From contig NC_079878.1 in NCBI RefSeq assembly GCF_029227915.1, positions 30,345,501 through 30,409,500 on the forward strand: a stretch of DNA of 64,000 nt. The letters run 5' to 3'. The notes under the pieces were generated by a model. It made no database searches and was not told the DNA's origin. It was given only the letters and a program-made list of their open reading frames with translations. Both the position numbers and the translations under genes were made by a program. Below are positions 38,281 to 53,100 of this stretch, piece by piece. Positions within the stretch are counted from its first letter, which is position 1; each line of letters opens with the position of its first letter. Origin of the DNA: Hydractinia symbiolongicarpus (taxonomy: Eukaryota > Cnidaria > Hydrozoa > Anthoathecata > Hydractiniidae).

Positions 38281-39404
38281 TGGTGAAAAGATAATTTAAA
38301 AAATCGTTCTGGACATAAGTTTACTCGCAGGGTACTTTCTTTGTATAATTTTGACTATACGGGCCGAGTCCGGGATTTACGGGAAATCGCGGGTTTTCGT
38401 TTGCCGGCGATTAAACTTCTTTTACTCAGCGTCTTATCAAAAATGAAAACATTTTTGAAAACTACAAGTCTCATACGTTTTAGTGGTGAAAAAATAATTT
38501 TAAAAATCATTCGGGAAATGAGTTTACTCCCTGGGTATTTTCTTTGTATACTTTTGACTATACGGGCCGAGTGCGGGATTTACGGGAAATCGCGGGTCTT
38601 CGTTTGCCGGCGATTAAACTTCTTTTATTCCGCGTCTCATCAAAATGAAAACATTTTTGAAAACTACAAGTCTCATGCGTTTTAGTGGTGTAAAAATAAT
38701 TTAAAAAATCGTTAGGGAAATAAGTTTACTCCCTGGGTATTTTCTTTGTATACTTTTGACTATACGGGCCGAGTCCGAGATTTACGGGAAATCGCGGGTT
38801 TTCGTTTGCCGACGATTAAACTTCTTTTATTCCGCGTCTCTTCAAAAATGAAAACAGTTTTGAAAAATACAAGTCTCATGCGTTTTAGTGGTGAAATGAT
38901 AATTTAAAAAATCGTTCTGGAAATGAGTTTACTCACAGGGTACTTTCTTTGTATATACTCGACTATAAGGGCCAAGCACGGGATTTACGGGAAATCGCGG
39001 GTTTTGGTTTGCCGGCGATTAAACTTCTTTTATTCAGCGTCTCATCAAAAATGAAAACATTTTTGAAAACTACAAGTCTCAAGCGTTTTAGTGGTGAAAA
39101 GATATTTTAAAAAATCGTTCTGGAAATGAGTTTACTCCCTGGGTATTTTTTTGTATACTTTTGACTATACGGGCCGAGTGCGGGATTTACGGGAATTCGC
39201 GGGTTTTCGTTTGCCGGCGATTAAACTTCCTTTACTCAGCGTCTCATCAAAAATGAAAACATTTTTGTAAACTGCAAGTCTCGTGCGTTTTAGTGGTGAA
39301 AAGATAATTTAAAAAATCGTTCTTGAAATGAGTTTACTCGCAGGGTACTTTCTTTGTATACTTTTGACTATACGGGCCGAGTCCGGGAATTACGGGAATT
39401 CGCG

Positions 39405-39440
39405 GGTTTTCGTTACAAGTTTCGAGTACAAGTCTCATAC
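39405..39440 (+). repeat. Deletion junction inside a monomer
   Basis: After gcgggttttcgtt the sequence jumps to acaagtttcgagt and then acaagtctcatacg, omitting the roughly 70 bp that normally carry tgccggcgattaaac to tgaaaact. The short acaagt repeat at the junction suggests an end-joining or slippage event. This is the only strongly shortened monomer I noticed. Confidence 0.8.
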
Positions 39441-40989
39441 GTTTTAGTGGTGAAAAAATAATTTAAAAAATCATTCGGGAAATGCGTTTACTCCCTGGGT
39501 ATTTTATTTGTATACTTTTGTCTATACGGGCCGAGTCCGGGATTTACGGGAAATCGCGGGTTTTCGTTTGCCGGCGATTAAACATCTTTTATTCCGCGTC
39601 TCATCAAAATGAAAACATTTTTGAAAACTACAAGTCTCATGCGTTTTAGTGGTGAAAAGATAATTTAAAAAATCGTTCTGGAAATGAGTTTACTCACAGG
39701 GTACTTTCTTTGTATATACTCGACTATACGGGCCAAGCACGGGATTTACGGGAAATCGCGGGTTTTCGTTTGCCGGCGATTAAACATCTTTTATTCATTG
39801 TCTCATCAAAAATAAAAACATTTTTGAAAACTACAAGTCTCAAGCGTTTTAGTGGTGAAAAGATAATTTAAAAAATCGTTCTGGAAATGAGTTTACTCCC
39901 TGGGCATTTTTTTGTATACTTTTGACTATACGGGCCGAGTGCGGGATTTACGGGAATTCGCGGGTTTTCGTTGGCCGGCGATTAAACTTCCTTTATTCAG
40001 CGTCTCATCAAAAATGAAAACATTTTTGTAAACTACAAGTCTCGTGCGTTTTCGTGGTGAAAAGATAATTTAAAAAATCGTTCTTGAAATGAGTTTACTC
40101 GCAGGGTACTTTCTTTGTATACTTTTGACTATACGGGCCGAGTCCGGGAATTACGGGAAATCGCGGGTTTTCGTTTGCCGGCGATTAAACTTCTTTTACT
40201 CAGCGTCTTATCAAAAATGAAAACATTTTTGAAAACTACAAGTCTCATACGTTTTAGTGTTGAAAAAATAATTTAAAAAATCATTCGGGAAATGAGTTTA
40301 CTCCCTGGGTATTTTCTTTGTATACTTTTGACTATACGGGCCGAGTGCGGGATTTACGGGAATTCGCGGGTTTTCGTTTGCCGGCGATTAAACTTCCTTT
40401 ATTCAGCATCTCATCAAAAATGAAAACATTTTTGTAAACTACAAGTCTCGTGCGTTTTAGTGGTGAAAAGATAATTTAAAAAATCGTTCTTGAAATGAGT
40501 TTACTCGCAGGTTACTTTCTTTGTATACTTTTGACTATACGGGCCGAGCCCGGGATTTACGGGAAATCGCGGGTTTTCGTTTGCCGGCGATTAAACTTCT
40601 TTTATTCAGCGTCTCATCACAAATGAAAACATTTTTGAAAACTACAAGTCTCGTGCGTTTTAGTGGTGAAAAGATAATTTAAAAAATCGTTCTTGAAACG
40701 AGTTTACTTGCAGGGTTTTTTCTTTGTATACTTTTGACTATACGGGCCGAGTCCGGGAATTACGGGAATTCGCGGGTTTTCGTTTGCCGGCGATTAAACT
40801 TCCTTTATTCAGCGTCTCATCAAAAATGAAAACATTTTTGAAAACTACAAGTCTCATACGTTTTAGTGGTGAAAAAATAATTTAAAAAATCATTCGGGAA
40901 ATGAGTTTACTCCCTGGGTATTTTCTTTGTATACTTTTGACTATACGGGCCGAGTCCGGGATTTAAGGGAAATCGCTGGTTTTCGTTTG

Positions 40990-41800
40990 CCGGCGATTAA
41001 ACTTCTTTTATTCCGCGTCTCATCAAAATGAAAACATTTTTGAAAAATACAAGTCTTATGCGTTTTAGTGGTGAAAAGATAATTTAAAAAATCGTTCTGG
41101 AAATGAGTTTACTCACAGGGTACTTTCTTTGTATATACTCGACTATACGGGCCAAGCACGGGATTTACGGGAAATCGCGGGTTTTCGTTTGCCGGCGATT
41201 AAACTTCTTTTATTCAGCGTCTCATCAAAAATGAAAACATTTTTAAAAACTACTAGTCTCATGCGTTTTAGTGGTGAAAAAATAATTTAAAAAATCGTTC
41301 GGGAAATAAGTTTACTTCCTGGGTACTTTATTTGTAAACTTTTGATTATACGGGCCGAGTCCGGGATTTACCGGAAATCGCGGGTTTTCGTTTGCCGGCG
41401 ATTAAACTTCTTTTATTCCGCGTCTCATCAAAATGAAAACATTTTTGAAAAATACAAGTCTTATGCGTTTTAGTGGTGAAAAGATAATTTAAAAAATCGT
41501 TCTGGAAATGAGTTTACTCACAGGGTACTTTCTTTGTATATACTCGACTATACGGGCCAAGCACGGGATTTACGGGAAATCGCGGGTTTTCGTTTGCCGG
41601 CGATTAAACTTCTTTTATTCAGCGTCTCATCAAAAATGAAAACATTTTTAAAAACTACAAGTCTCATGCGTTTTAGTGGTGAAAAAATAATTTAAAAAAT
41701 CGTTCGGGAAATAAGTTTACTTCCTGGGTACTTTATTTGTAAACTTTTGATTATACGGGCCGAGTCCGGGATTTACCGGAAATCGCGGGTTTTCGTTTGC
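40990..41800 (+). repeat. Tandem duplication of a 2-monomer block (405 bp)
   Basis: The rare variant aatacaagtcttatgcg occurs at 41046 and 41451, an offset of 405 bp. Each is followed by the same tatactcgactatac and gtaaacttttgattatac variants. Confidence 0.75.
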
Positions 41801-41879
41801 CGGCGATTAAACATCTTTTATTCATCGTCTCATCAAAAATGAAAACATTTTTGAAAACTAAAAGTCCCATGCGTTTTAG

Positions 41880-44800
41880 TGGTGAAAAGATAATTTAAAA
41901 AATCGTTCTGGAAATGAGTTTACTCACAGGATACTTTCTTTGTATATACTCGACTATACGTGCCAAGCACGGGATTTACGGGAAATCGCGGGTTTTCGTT
42001 TGCCGGCGATTAAACTTCTTTTACTCAGCGTCTCATCAAAAATGAATACATTTTTGAAAACCGCAAGTCTCATGCGTTTTAGTGGTGAAAAGATATTTTA
42101 AAAAATCGTTCTGGAAATGGGTTTACTCCCAGGGTACTTTCTTTGTATACATTCGACTATACGGCCAAGCCCGGCATTTACGGGAAATCGCGGGTTTTCG
42201 TTTTCCGGCGATTAAACTTCTTTCATTCAGCGTCTCATCAAAAATGAAAACATTTTTGAAAACTACAAGTCTCATGCGTTTTAGTGGAGAAAAGATAATT
42301 TAAAAAATCGTTCTGGAAATGAGTTTACATCCTGGGTACTTTCTTTGTATATACTCGACTATACGGGCCAAGCACGGGATTTACGGGAAATCGCGGGTTT
42401 TCGTTTGCCGGCGATTAAACTTCTTCTATTCACCGTCTCATTAAAAATGAAAACATTTTTGAAAACTACAAGTCCCATGCGTTTTAGTAGTGAAAAGATA
42501 ATTTAAAAAATCGTTCTGGAAATGAGTTTACTCCCTGGGTATTTTCTTTGTATACTTTTGACTATACGGGCCGAGTCTGGGATTTACGGGAAATCGCGGG
42601 TTTTCGTTTGCCGGCGATTAAACTTCTTTTATTTCGCGTCTTATTAAAAATGAAAACATTTCTGAAAACTACAAGTCTCATGCGTTTTAGTGGTGAAAAG
42701 ATAATTTAAAAAATCGTTCTGGAAATGAGTTTACTCACAGGGTACTTTCTTTGTATATACTCGACTATACGGTCCAAGCACGGGATTTACGGGAAATCGC
42801 GGCTTTTCGTTTGCCAGCGATTAAACTTCTTTTATTCCGCGTCTCATCAAAAATGAAAACATTTTTGAAAACTACAAGTCTCATGCGTTTTAGTGGTGAA
42901 AAAATAATTTAAGATATCGTTCGGGAAATGTGTTTACTCCCTGGGTATTTTCTTTGTATACTTTTGACTATACGGGCCAAGCACGGGATTTACGGGAAAT
43001 CGCGGGTTTTCGTTTGCCGGCGATTAAACTTCTTTTTTTCAGCGTCGCATCAAAAATGAAAACATTTTTGAAATTTACAAGTCTTATGCGTTTTAGTGGT
43101 GAAAAAATAATTTAAAAAATCGTTCGGGAAATGAGTTTACTCCCTGGGTACTTTCTTTGTATACATTTGACTATACGGGCCAAGCCCGGGATTTACGGGA
43201 AATCGCGGGTTTTCGTTTTCCGGCGATTAAACTTCTTTCATTCAGCGTCTCATCAAAAATGAAAACATTTTTGAAAACTACAAGTCTCATGCGTTTTAGT
43301 GGAGAAAAGATAATTTAAAAAATCGTTCGGGAAATGAGTTTACTCCCTGGGTACTTTCTTTGTATACATTCGACTATACGGGCCAAGCCCGGGATTTACG
43401 GGAAATCGCGGGTTTTCGTTTTCCGGCGATTAAACTTCTTTCATTCAGCGTCTCATCAAAAATGAAAACATTTTTGAAAACTACAAGTCTCATGCGTTTT
43501 AGTGGAGAAAAGATAATTTAAAAAATCGTTCTGGGAATGAGTTTACTCACAGGGTACTTTCTTTGTATATACTCGACTATACGGGCCAAGCACGGGATTT
43601 ACGGGAAATCGCGGGTTTTCGTGTTTGCCGGCGATTAAACTTCTTTTATTCCGCGTCTCATCAAAATGAAAACATTTTTGAAAACTACAAGTCTCATGCG
43701 TTTTAGTGGTGAAAAAATAATTTAAAAAATCGTTCGGGAAATGAGTTTACTCCCTGGGTATTTTCTTTGTATACTTTTGACTATACGGGCCGAGCCCGTG
43801 ATTTACGGGAAATCGCGGGTTTCCGTTTGCCGGCGATTAAACTCCTTTTATTCAGCGTCTCATCACAAATGAAAACATTTTTGAAAACTACATGTCTCAT
43901 ACGTTTTAGTGGTGAAAAAATAATTTAAAAAATCATTTGGGAAATGAGTTTACTCCCTGGGTATTTTCTTTGTATACTTTTGTCTATACGGACCGAGTCC
44001 GGGATTTACGGGAAATCGCTGGTTTTCGTTTGCCGGCGATTAAACTTCTTTTATTCCGCGTCTCATCAAAATGAAAACATTTTTGAAAACTACAAGTCTC
44101 ATGCGTTTTAGTGGTGAAAAGATAATTTAAAAAATCGTTCTTGAAATGAGTTTACTCGCAGGGTACTTTCTTTGTATACTTTTGACTATACGGGCCGAGT
44201 CCGGGAATTACGGGAATTCGTGGGTTTTCGTTTGCCGGCGATTAAACTTCGTTTATTCAGCGTCTCATCAAAAATGAAAACATTTTTGAAAACTGCAAGT
44301 CTCATGCGTTTTAGTGGTGAAAAGATAATTTAAAAAATCGTTCTGGAAATGAGTTTACTCACAGGATACTTTCTTTGTATATACTCGACTATACGTGCCA
44401 AGCACGGGATTTACGGGAAATCGCGGGTTTTCGTTTGCCGGCGATTAAACTTCTTTTACTCAGCGTCTCATCAAAAATGAATACATTTTTGAAAACTGCA
44501 AGTCTCATGCGTTTTAGTGGTGAAAAGATATTTTAAAAAATCGTTCTGGAAATGGGTTTACTCCCAGGGTACTTTCTTTGTATACATTCGACTATACGGC
44601 CAAGCCCGGCATTTACGGGAAATCGCGGGTTTTCGTTTTCCGGCGATTAAACTTCTTTCATTCAGCGTCTCATCAAAAATGAAAACATTTTTGAAAACTA
44701 CAAGTCTCATGCGTTTTAGTGGAGAAAAGATAATTTAAAAAATCGTTCTGGAAATGAGTTTACATCCTGGGTACTTTCTTTGTATATACTCGACTATACG

Positions 44801-45236
44801 GGCCAAGCACGGGATTTACGGGAAATCGCGGGTTTTCGTTTGCCGGCGATTAAACTTCTTCTATTCACCGTCTCATTAAAAATGAAAACATTTTTGAAAA
44901 CTACAAGTCCCATGCGTTTTAGTAGTGAAAAGATAATTTAAAAAATCGTTCTGGAAATGAGTTTACTCCCTGGGTATTTTCTTTGTATACTTTTGACTAT
45001 ACGGGCCGAGTCTGGGATTTACGGGAAATCGCGGGTTTTCGTTTGCCGGCGATTAAACTTCTTTTATTTCGCGTCTTATTAAAAATGAAAACATTTCTGA
45101 AAACTACAAGTCTCATGCGTTTTAGTGGTGAAAAGATAATTTAAAAAATCGTTCTGGAAATGAGTTTACTCACAGGGTACTTTCTTTGTATATACTCGAC
45201 TATACGGTCCAAGCACGGGATTTACGGGAAATCGCG
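41880..45236 (+). repeat. 12-monomer-offset duplication (2435 bp)
   Basis: About 920 bp at 41880-42800 recur at 44315-45236. Markers are acaggatactttc with atacgtgccaagcac (atactttc at 41931 and 44366), aatgaatacattt, and gttttccggcg. The offset is 2435 bp throughout. Both copies end where the monomer subtype changes. Confidence 0.85.
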
Positions 45237-48200
45237 GGTTTTCGTTTTCCGGCGATTAAACTTCTTTCATTCAGCGTCTCATCAAAAATGAAAACATTTT
45301 TGAAAACTACAAGTCTCATGCGTTTTAGTGGAGAAAAGATAATTTAAAAAATCGTTCGGGAAATGAGTTTACTCCCTGGGTACTTTCTTTGTATACATTC
45401 GACTATACGGGCCAAGCCCGGGATTTACGGGAAATCGCGGGTTTTCGTTTTCCGGCGATTAAACTTCTTTCATTCAGCGTCTCATCAAAAATGAAAACAT
45501 TTTTGAAAACTACAAGTCTCATGCGTTTTAGTGGAGAAAAGATAATTTAAAAAATCGTTCTGGGAATGAGTTTACTCACAGGGTACTTTCTTTGTATATA
45601 CTCGACTATACGGGCCAAGCACGGGATTTACGGGAAATCGCGGGTTTCCGTTTGCCGGCGATTAAACTCCTTTTATTCAGCGTCTCATCACAAATGAAAA
45701 CATTTTTGAAAACTACAAGTCTCATACGTTTTAGTGGTGAAAAAATAATTTAAAAAATCATTTGGGAAATGAGTTTACTCCCTGGGTATTTTCTTTGTAT
45801 ACTTTTGTCTATACGGACCGAGTCCGGGATTTACGGGAAATCGCTGGTTTTCGTTTGCCGGCGATTAAACTTCTTTTATTCGGCGTCTCATCAAAATGAA
45901 AAACATTTTTGAAAACTACAAGTCTCATGCGTTTTAGTGGTGAAAAAATAATTTAAAAAATCGTTCGGGAAATGAGTTTACTCCCTGGGTATTTTTTTGT
46001 ATACTTTTGACTATACGGGCCGAGTGCGGGATTTACGGGAATTCGCGGGTTTTCGTTTGCCGGCGATTAAACTTCCTTTATTCAGCGTCTCATCAAAAAT
46101 GAAAACATTTTTGTAAACTACAAGTCTCGTGCGTTTTAGTGGTGAAAGGATAATTTAAAAAATCGTTCTTGAAATGAGTTTACTCGCAGGTTACTTTCTT
46201 TGTATACTTTTGACTATACGGGCCGAGTCCGGGATTTACGGGAAATCGCTGGTTTTCGTTTGCCGGCGATTAAACTTCCTTTATTCAGCGTCTCATCAAA
46301 AATGGAAACATTTTTGTAAACTACAAGTCTCGTGCGTTTTAGTGGTGAAAAGATAATTTAAAAAATCGTTCTGCAAATGAGTTTACTCACAGGGTACTTT
46401 CTTTGTATACTTTTGACTATACGGGCCGAGTCCGGGAATTACGGGAATTCGTGGGTTTTCGTTTGCCGGCGATTAAACTTCCTTTATTCAGCGTCTCATC
46501 AAAAATGAAAACATTTTTGAAAACTACAAGTCTCGTGCGTTTTAGTGGTGAAAAGATAACTTAAAAAATCGTTCTGGAAATGAGTTTACTCGCAGGGTAC
46601 TTTCTTTGTATACTTTTGACTATACGGGCCGAGTCCGGGAATTACGGGAAATCGCGGGTTTTCGTTTGCCGGCGTTTAAACTTCTTTTAATCAGCGTCTT
46701 ATCAAAAATGAAAACATTTTTGAAAACTACAAGTCTCATACGTTTTAGTGGTGAAAAAATAATTTAAAAAATCGTTCGGGAAATGAGTTTACTCCCTGGG
46801 TATTTTCTTTGTATACTTTTGACTATACGGGCCGAGCCCGTGATTTACGGGAAATCGCGGGTTTCCGTTTGCCGGCGATTAAACTCCTTTTATTCAGCGT
46901 CTCATCACAAATGAAAACATTTTTGAAAACTACAAGTCTCATACGTTTTAGTGGTGAAAAAATAATTTAAAAAATCATTTGGGAAATGAGTTTACTCCCT
47001 GGGTATTTTCTTTGTATACTTTTGTCTATACGGACCGAGTCCGGGATTTACGGGAAATCGCTGGTTTTCGTTTGCCGGCGATTAAACTTCTTTTATTCCG
47101 CGTCTCATCAAAATGAAAACATTTTTGAAAACTACAAGTCTCATGCGTTTTAGTGGTGAAAAGATAATTTAAAAAATCATTTGGGAAATGAGTTTACTCC
47201 CTGGGTATTTTCTTTGTATACTTTTGACTATACGGGCCGAGCCCGTGATTTACGGGAAATCGCGGGTTTCCGTTTGCCGGCGATTAAACTCCTTTTATTC
47301 AGCGTCTCATCACAAATGAAAACATTTTTGAAAACTACAAGTCTCATACGTTTTAGTGGTGAAAAAATAATTTAAAAAATCATTTGGGAAATGAGTTTAC
47401 TCCCTGGGTATTTTCTTTGTATACTTTTGTCTATACGGACCGAGTCCGGGATTTACGGGAAATCGCTGGTTTTCGTTTGCCGGCGATTAAACTTCTTTTA
47501 TTCCGCGTCTCATCAAAATGAAAACATTTTTGAAAACTACAAGTCTCATGCGTTTTAGTGGTGAAAAGATAATTTAAAAAATCATTCGGGAAATGAGTTT
47601 ACTTACTGGGTATTTTCTTTGTATACTTTTGACTATACGGGCCGAGTCCGGGATTTACGGGAAATCGCTGGTTTTCGTTTGCCGGCGATTAAACTTCTTT
47701 TATTCGGCGTCTCATCAAAATGAAAACATTTTTGAAAACTACAAGTCTCATGCGTTTTAGTGGTGAAAAAATAATTTAAAAAATCGTTCGGGAAATGAGT
47801 TTACTCCCTGGGTATTTTTTTGTTTACTTTTGACTATACGGGCCGAGTGCGGGATTTACGGGAATTCGCGGGTTTTCGTTTGCCGGCGATTAAACTTCCT
47901 TTATTCAGCGTCTCATCAAAAATGAAAACATTTTTGTAAACTACAAGTCTCGTGCGTTTTAGTGGTGAAAAGATAATTTAAAAAATCGTTCTTGAAATGA
48001 GTTTACTCGCAGGTTACTTTCTTTGTATACTTTTGACTATACGGGCCGAGTCCGGGATTTACGGGAAATCGCTGGTTTTCGTTTGCCGGCGATTAAACTT
48101 CTTTTATTCGGCGTCTCATCAAAATGAAAAACATTTTTGAAAACTACAAGTCTCATGCGTTTTAGTGGTGAAAAAATAATTTAAAAAATCGTTCGGGAAA

Positions 48201-50170
48201 TGAGTTTACTCCCTGGGTATTTTTTTGTATACTTTTGACTATACGGGCCGAGTGCGGGATTTACGGGAATTCGCGGGTTTTCGTTTGCCGGCGATTAAAC
48301 TTCCTTTATTCAGCGTCTCATCAAAAATGAAAACATTTTTGTAAACTACAAGTCTCGTGCGTTTTAGTGGTGAAAGGATAATTTAAAAAATCGTTCTTGA
48401 AATGAGTTTACTCGCAGGTTACTTTCTTTGTATACTTTTGACTATACGGGCCGAGTCCGGGATTTACGGGAAATCGCTGGTTTTCGTTTGCCGGCGATTA
48501 AACTTCCTTTATTCAGCGTCTCATCAAAAATGAAAACATTTTTGTAAACTACAAGTCTCGTGCGTTTTAGTGGTGAAAAGATAATTTAAAAAATCGTTCT
48601 GCAAATGAGTTTACTCACAGGGTACTTTCTTTGTATACTTTTGACTATACGGGCCGAGTCCGGGAATTACGGGAATTCGTGGGTTTTCGTTTGCCGGCGA
48701 TTAAACTTCCTTTATTCAGCGTCTCATCAAAAATGAAAACATTTTTGAAAACTACAAGTCTCGTGCGTTTTAGTGGTGAAAAGATAACTTAAAAAATCGT
48801 TCTGGAAATGAGTTTACTCGCAGGGTACTTTCTTTGTATACTTTTGACTATACGGGCCGAGTCCGGGAATTACGGGAAATCGCGGGTTTTCGTTTGCCGG
48901 CGATTAAACTTCTTTTACTCAGCGTCTTATCAAAAATGAAAACATTTTTGAAAACTACAAGTCTCATACGTTTTAGTGGTGAAAAAATAATTTAAAAAAT
49001 CGTTCGGGAAATGAGTTTACTCCCTGGGTATTTTCTTTGTATACTTTTGACTATACGGGCCGAGCCCGTGATTTACGGGAAATCGCGGGTTTCCGTTTGC
49101 CGGCGATTAAACTCCTTTTATTCAGCGTCTCATCACAAATGAAAACATTTTTGAAAACTACAAGTCTCATGCGTTTTAGTGGAGAAAAGATAATTTAAAA
49201 AATCGTTCGGGAAATGAGTTTACTCCCTGGGTACTTTCTTTGTATACATTCGACTATACGGGCCAAGCCCGGGATTTACGGGAAATCGCGGGTTTTCGTT
49301 TTCCGGCGATTAAACTTCTTTCATTCAGCATCTCATCAAAAATGAAAACATTTTTGAAAACTACAAGTCTCATGCGTTTTAGTGGAGAAAAGATAATTTA
49401 AAAAATCGTTCTGGGAATGAGTTTACTCACAGGGTACTTTCTTTGTATATACTCGACTATACGGGCCAAGCACGGGATTTACGGGAAATCGCGGGTTTTC
49501 GTGTTTGCCGGCGATTAAACTTCTTTTATTCCGCGTCTCATCAAAATGAAAACATTTTTGAAAACTACAAGTCTCATGCGTTTTAGTGGTGAAAAAATAA
49601 TTTAAAAAATCGTTCGGGAAATGAGTTTACTCCCTGGGTATTTTCTTTGTATACTTTTGAATATACGGGCCGAGCCCGTGATTTACGGGAAATCGCGGGT
49701 TTCCGTTTGCCGGCGATTAAACTCCTTTTATTCAGCGTCTCATCACAAATGAAAACATTTTTGAAAACTACAAGTCTCATACGTTTTAGTGGTGAAAAAA
49801 TAATTTAAAAAATCATTTGGGAAATGAGTTTACTCCCTGGGTATTTTCTTTGTATACTTTTGTCTATACGGACCGAGTCCGGGATTTACGGGAAATCGCT
49901 GGTTTTCGTTTGCCGGCGATTAAACTTCTTTTATTCCGCGTCTCATCAAAATGAAAACATTTTTGAAAACTACAAGTCTCATGCGTTTTAGTGGTGAAAA
50001 GATAATTTAAAAAATCGTTCTTGAAATGAGTTTACTCGCAGGGTACTTTCTTTGTATACTTTTGACTATACGGGCCGAGTCCGGGAATTACGGGAATTCG
50101 TGGGTTTTCGTTTGCCGGCGATTAAACTTCCTTTATTCAGCGTCTCATCAAAAATGAAAACATTTTTGAA
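43250..50170 (+). repeat. 29-monomer-offset duplication (5880 bp)
   Basis: Roughly 1040 bp at 43250-44290 reappear at 49130-50170 with about four single-base differences. The private 2-base insertion ttcgtgtttgccgg is at 43621 and 49501, an offset of exactly 5880 bp. Confidence 0.85.
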
Positions 50171-53100
50171 AACTACAAGTCTCGTGCGTTTTAGTGGTGA
50201 AAAGATAACTTAAAAAATCGTTCTGGAAATGAGTTTACTCGCAGGGTACTTTCTTTGTATACTTTTGACTAAGCGGGCCGAGTCCGGGAATTACGGGAAA
50301 TCGCGGGTTTTCGTTTGCCGGCGATTAAACTTGTTTTACTCAGCGTCTTATCAAAAATGAAAACATTTTTGAAAACTACAAGTCTCATACGTTTTAGTGG
50401 TGAAAAAATAATTTAAAAAATCATTCGGGAAATGAGTTTACTCCCTGGATATTTTCTTTGTATACTTTTGACTATACGGGCCGAGTCCGGGATTTACGGG
50501 AAATCGCTGGTTTTCGTTTGCCGGCGATTAAACTTCTTTTATTCGGCGTCTCATCAAAATGAAAAACATTTTTGAAAACTACAAGTCTCATGCGTTTTAG
50601 TGGTGAAAAAATAATTTAAAAAATCGTTCGGGAAATGAGTTTACTCCCTGGGTATTTTTTTGTATACTTTTGACTATACGGGCCGAGTGCGGGATTTACG
50701 GGAATTCGCGGGTTTTCGTTTGCCGGCGATTAAACTTCCTTTATTCAGCGTCTCATCAAAAATGAAAACATTTTTGTAAACTACAAGTCTCGTGCGTTTT
50801 AGTGGTGAAAGGATAATTTAAAAAATCGTTCTTGAAATGAGTTTACTCGCAGGTTACTTTCTTTGTATACTTTTGACTATACGGGCCGAGTCCGGGATTT
50901 ACGGGAAATCGCTGGTTTTCGTTTGCCGGCGATTAAACTTCCTTTATTCAGCGTCTCATCAAAAATGGAAACATTTTTGTAAACTACAAGTCTCGTGCGT
51001 TTTAGTGGTGAAAAGATAATTTAAAAAATCGTTCTGCAAATGAGTTTACTCACAGGGTACTTTCTTTGTATACTTTTGACTATACGGGCCGAGTCTGGGA
51101 ATTACGGGAATTCGTGGGTTTTCGTTTGCCGGCGATTAAACTTCCTTTATTCAGCGTCTCATCAAAAATGAAAACATTTTTGAAAACTACAAGTCTCGTG
51201 CGTTTTAGTGGTGAAAAGATAACTTAAAAAATCGTTCTGGAAATGAGTTTACTCGCAGGGTACTTTCTTTGTATACTTTTGACTATACGGGCCGAGTCCG
51301 GGAATTACGGGAAATCGCGGGTTTTCGTTTGCCGGCGATTAAACTTCTTTTACTCAGCGTCTTATCAAAAATGAAAACATTTTTGAAAACTACAAGTCTC
51401 ATACGTTTTAGTGGTGAAAAAATAATTTAAAAAATCGTTCGGGAAATGAGTTTACTCCCTGGGTATTTTCTTTGTATACTTTTGACTATACGGGCCGAGC
51501 CCGTGATTTACGGGAAATCGCGGGTTTCCGTTTGCCGGCGATTAAACTCCTTTTATTCAGCGTCTCATCACAAATGAAAACATTTTTGAAAACTACAAGT
51601 CTCATACGTTTTAGTGGTGAAAAAATAATTTAAAAAATCATTTGGGAAATGAGTTTACTCCCTGGGTATTTTCTTTGTATACTTTTGTCTATACGGACCG
51701 AGTCCGGGATTTACGGGAAATCGCTGGTTTTCGTTTGCCGGCGATTAAACTTCTTTTATTCCGCGTCTCATCAAAATGAAAACATTTTTGAAAACTACAA
51801 GTCTCATGCGTTTTAGTGGTGAAAAGATAATTTAAAAAATCATTCGGGAAATGAGTTTACTTACTGGGTATTTTCTTTGTATACTTTTGACTATACGGGC
51901 CGAGTCCGGGATTTACGGGAAATCGCTGGTTTTCGTTTGCCGGCGATTAAACTTCTTTTATTCGGCGTCTCATCAAAATGAAAACATTTTTGAAAACTAC
52001 AAGTCTCATGCGTTTTAGTGGTGAAAAAATAATTTAAAAAATCGTTCGGGAAATGAGTTTACTCCCTGGGTATTTTTTTGTTTACTTTTGACTATACGGG
52101 CCGAGTGCGGGATTTACGGGAATTCGCGGGTTTTCGTTTGCCGGCGATTAAACTTCCTTTATTCAGCGTCTCATCAAAAATGAAAACATTTTTGTAAACT
52201 ACAAGTCTCGTGCGTTTTAGTGGTGAAAAGATAATTTAAAAAATCGTTCTTGAAATGAGTTTACTCGCAGGTTACTTTCTTTGTATACTTTTGACTATAC
52301 GGGCCGAGTCCGGGATTTACGGGAAATCGCTGGTTTTCGTTTGCCGGCGATTAAACTTCTTTTATTCGGCGTCTCATCAAAATGAAAAACATTTTTGAAA
52401 ACTACAAGTCTCATGCGTTTTAGTGGTGAAAAAATAATTTAAAAAATCGTTCGGGAAATGAGTTTACTCCCTGGGTATTTTTTTGTATACTTTTGACTAT
52501 ACGGGCCGAGTGCGGGATTTACGGGAATTCGCGGGTTTTCGTTTGCCGGCGATTAAACTTCCTTTATTCAGCGTCTCATCAAAAATGAAAACATTTTTGT
52601 AAACTACAAGTCTCGTGCGTTTTAGTGGTGAAAGGATAATTTAAAAAATCGTTCTTGAAATGAGTTTACTCGCAGGTTACTTTCTTTGTATACTTTTGAC
52701 TATACGGGCCGAGTCCGGGATTTACGGGAAATCGCTGGTTTTCGTTTGCCGGCGATTAAACTTCCTTTATTCAGCGTCTCATCAAAAATGAAAACATTTT
52801 TGTAAACTACAAGTCTCGTGCGTTTTAGTGGTGAAAAGATAATTTAAAAAATCGTTCTGCAAATGAGTTTACTCACAGGGTACTTTCTTTGTATACTTTT
52901 GACTATACGGGCCGAGTCCGGGAATTACGGGAATTCGTGGGTTTTCGTTTGCCGGCGATTAAACTTCCTTTATTCAGCGTCTCATCAAAAATGAAAACAT
53001 TTTTGAAAACTACAAGTCTCGTGCGTTTTAGTGGTGAAAAGATAACTTAAAAAATCGTTCTGGAAATGAGTTTACTCGCAGGGTACTTTCTTTGTATACT

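Noticed and set aside
38341-51019. Recurring 60-114 residue frames in the satellite, some identical at 42082/44517 and 46174/50837
   Set aside because: Their sequence follows the monomer and breaks wherever a monomer variant adds a stop. The identity comes from block duplication. They served only as duplication markers.
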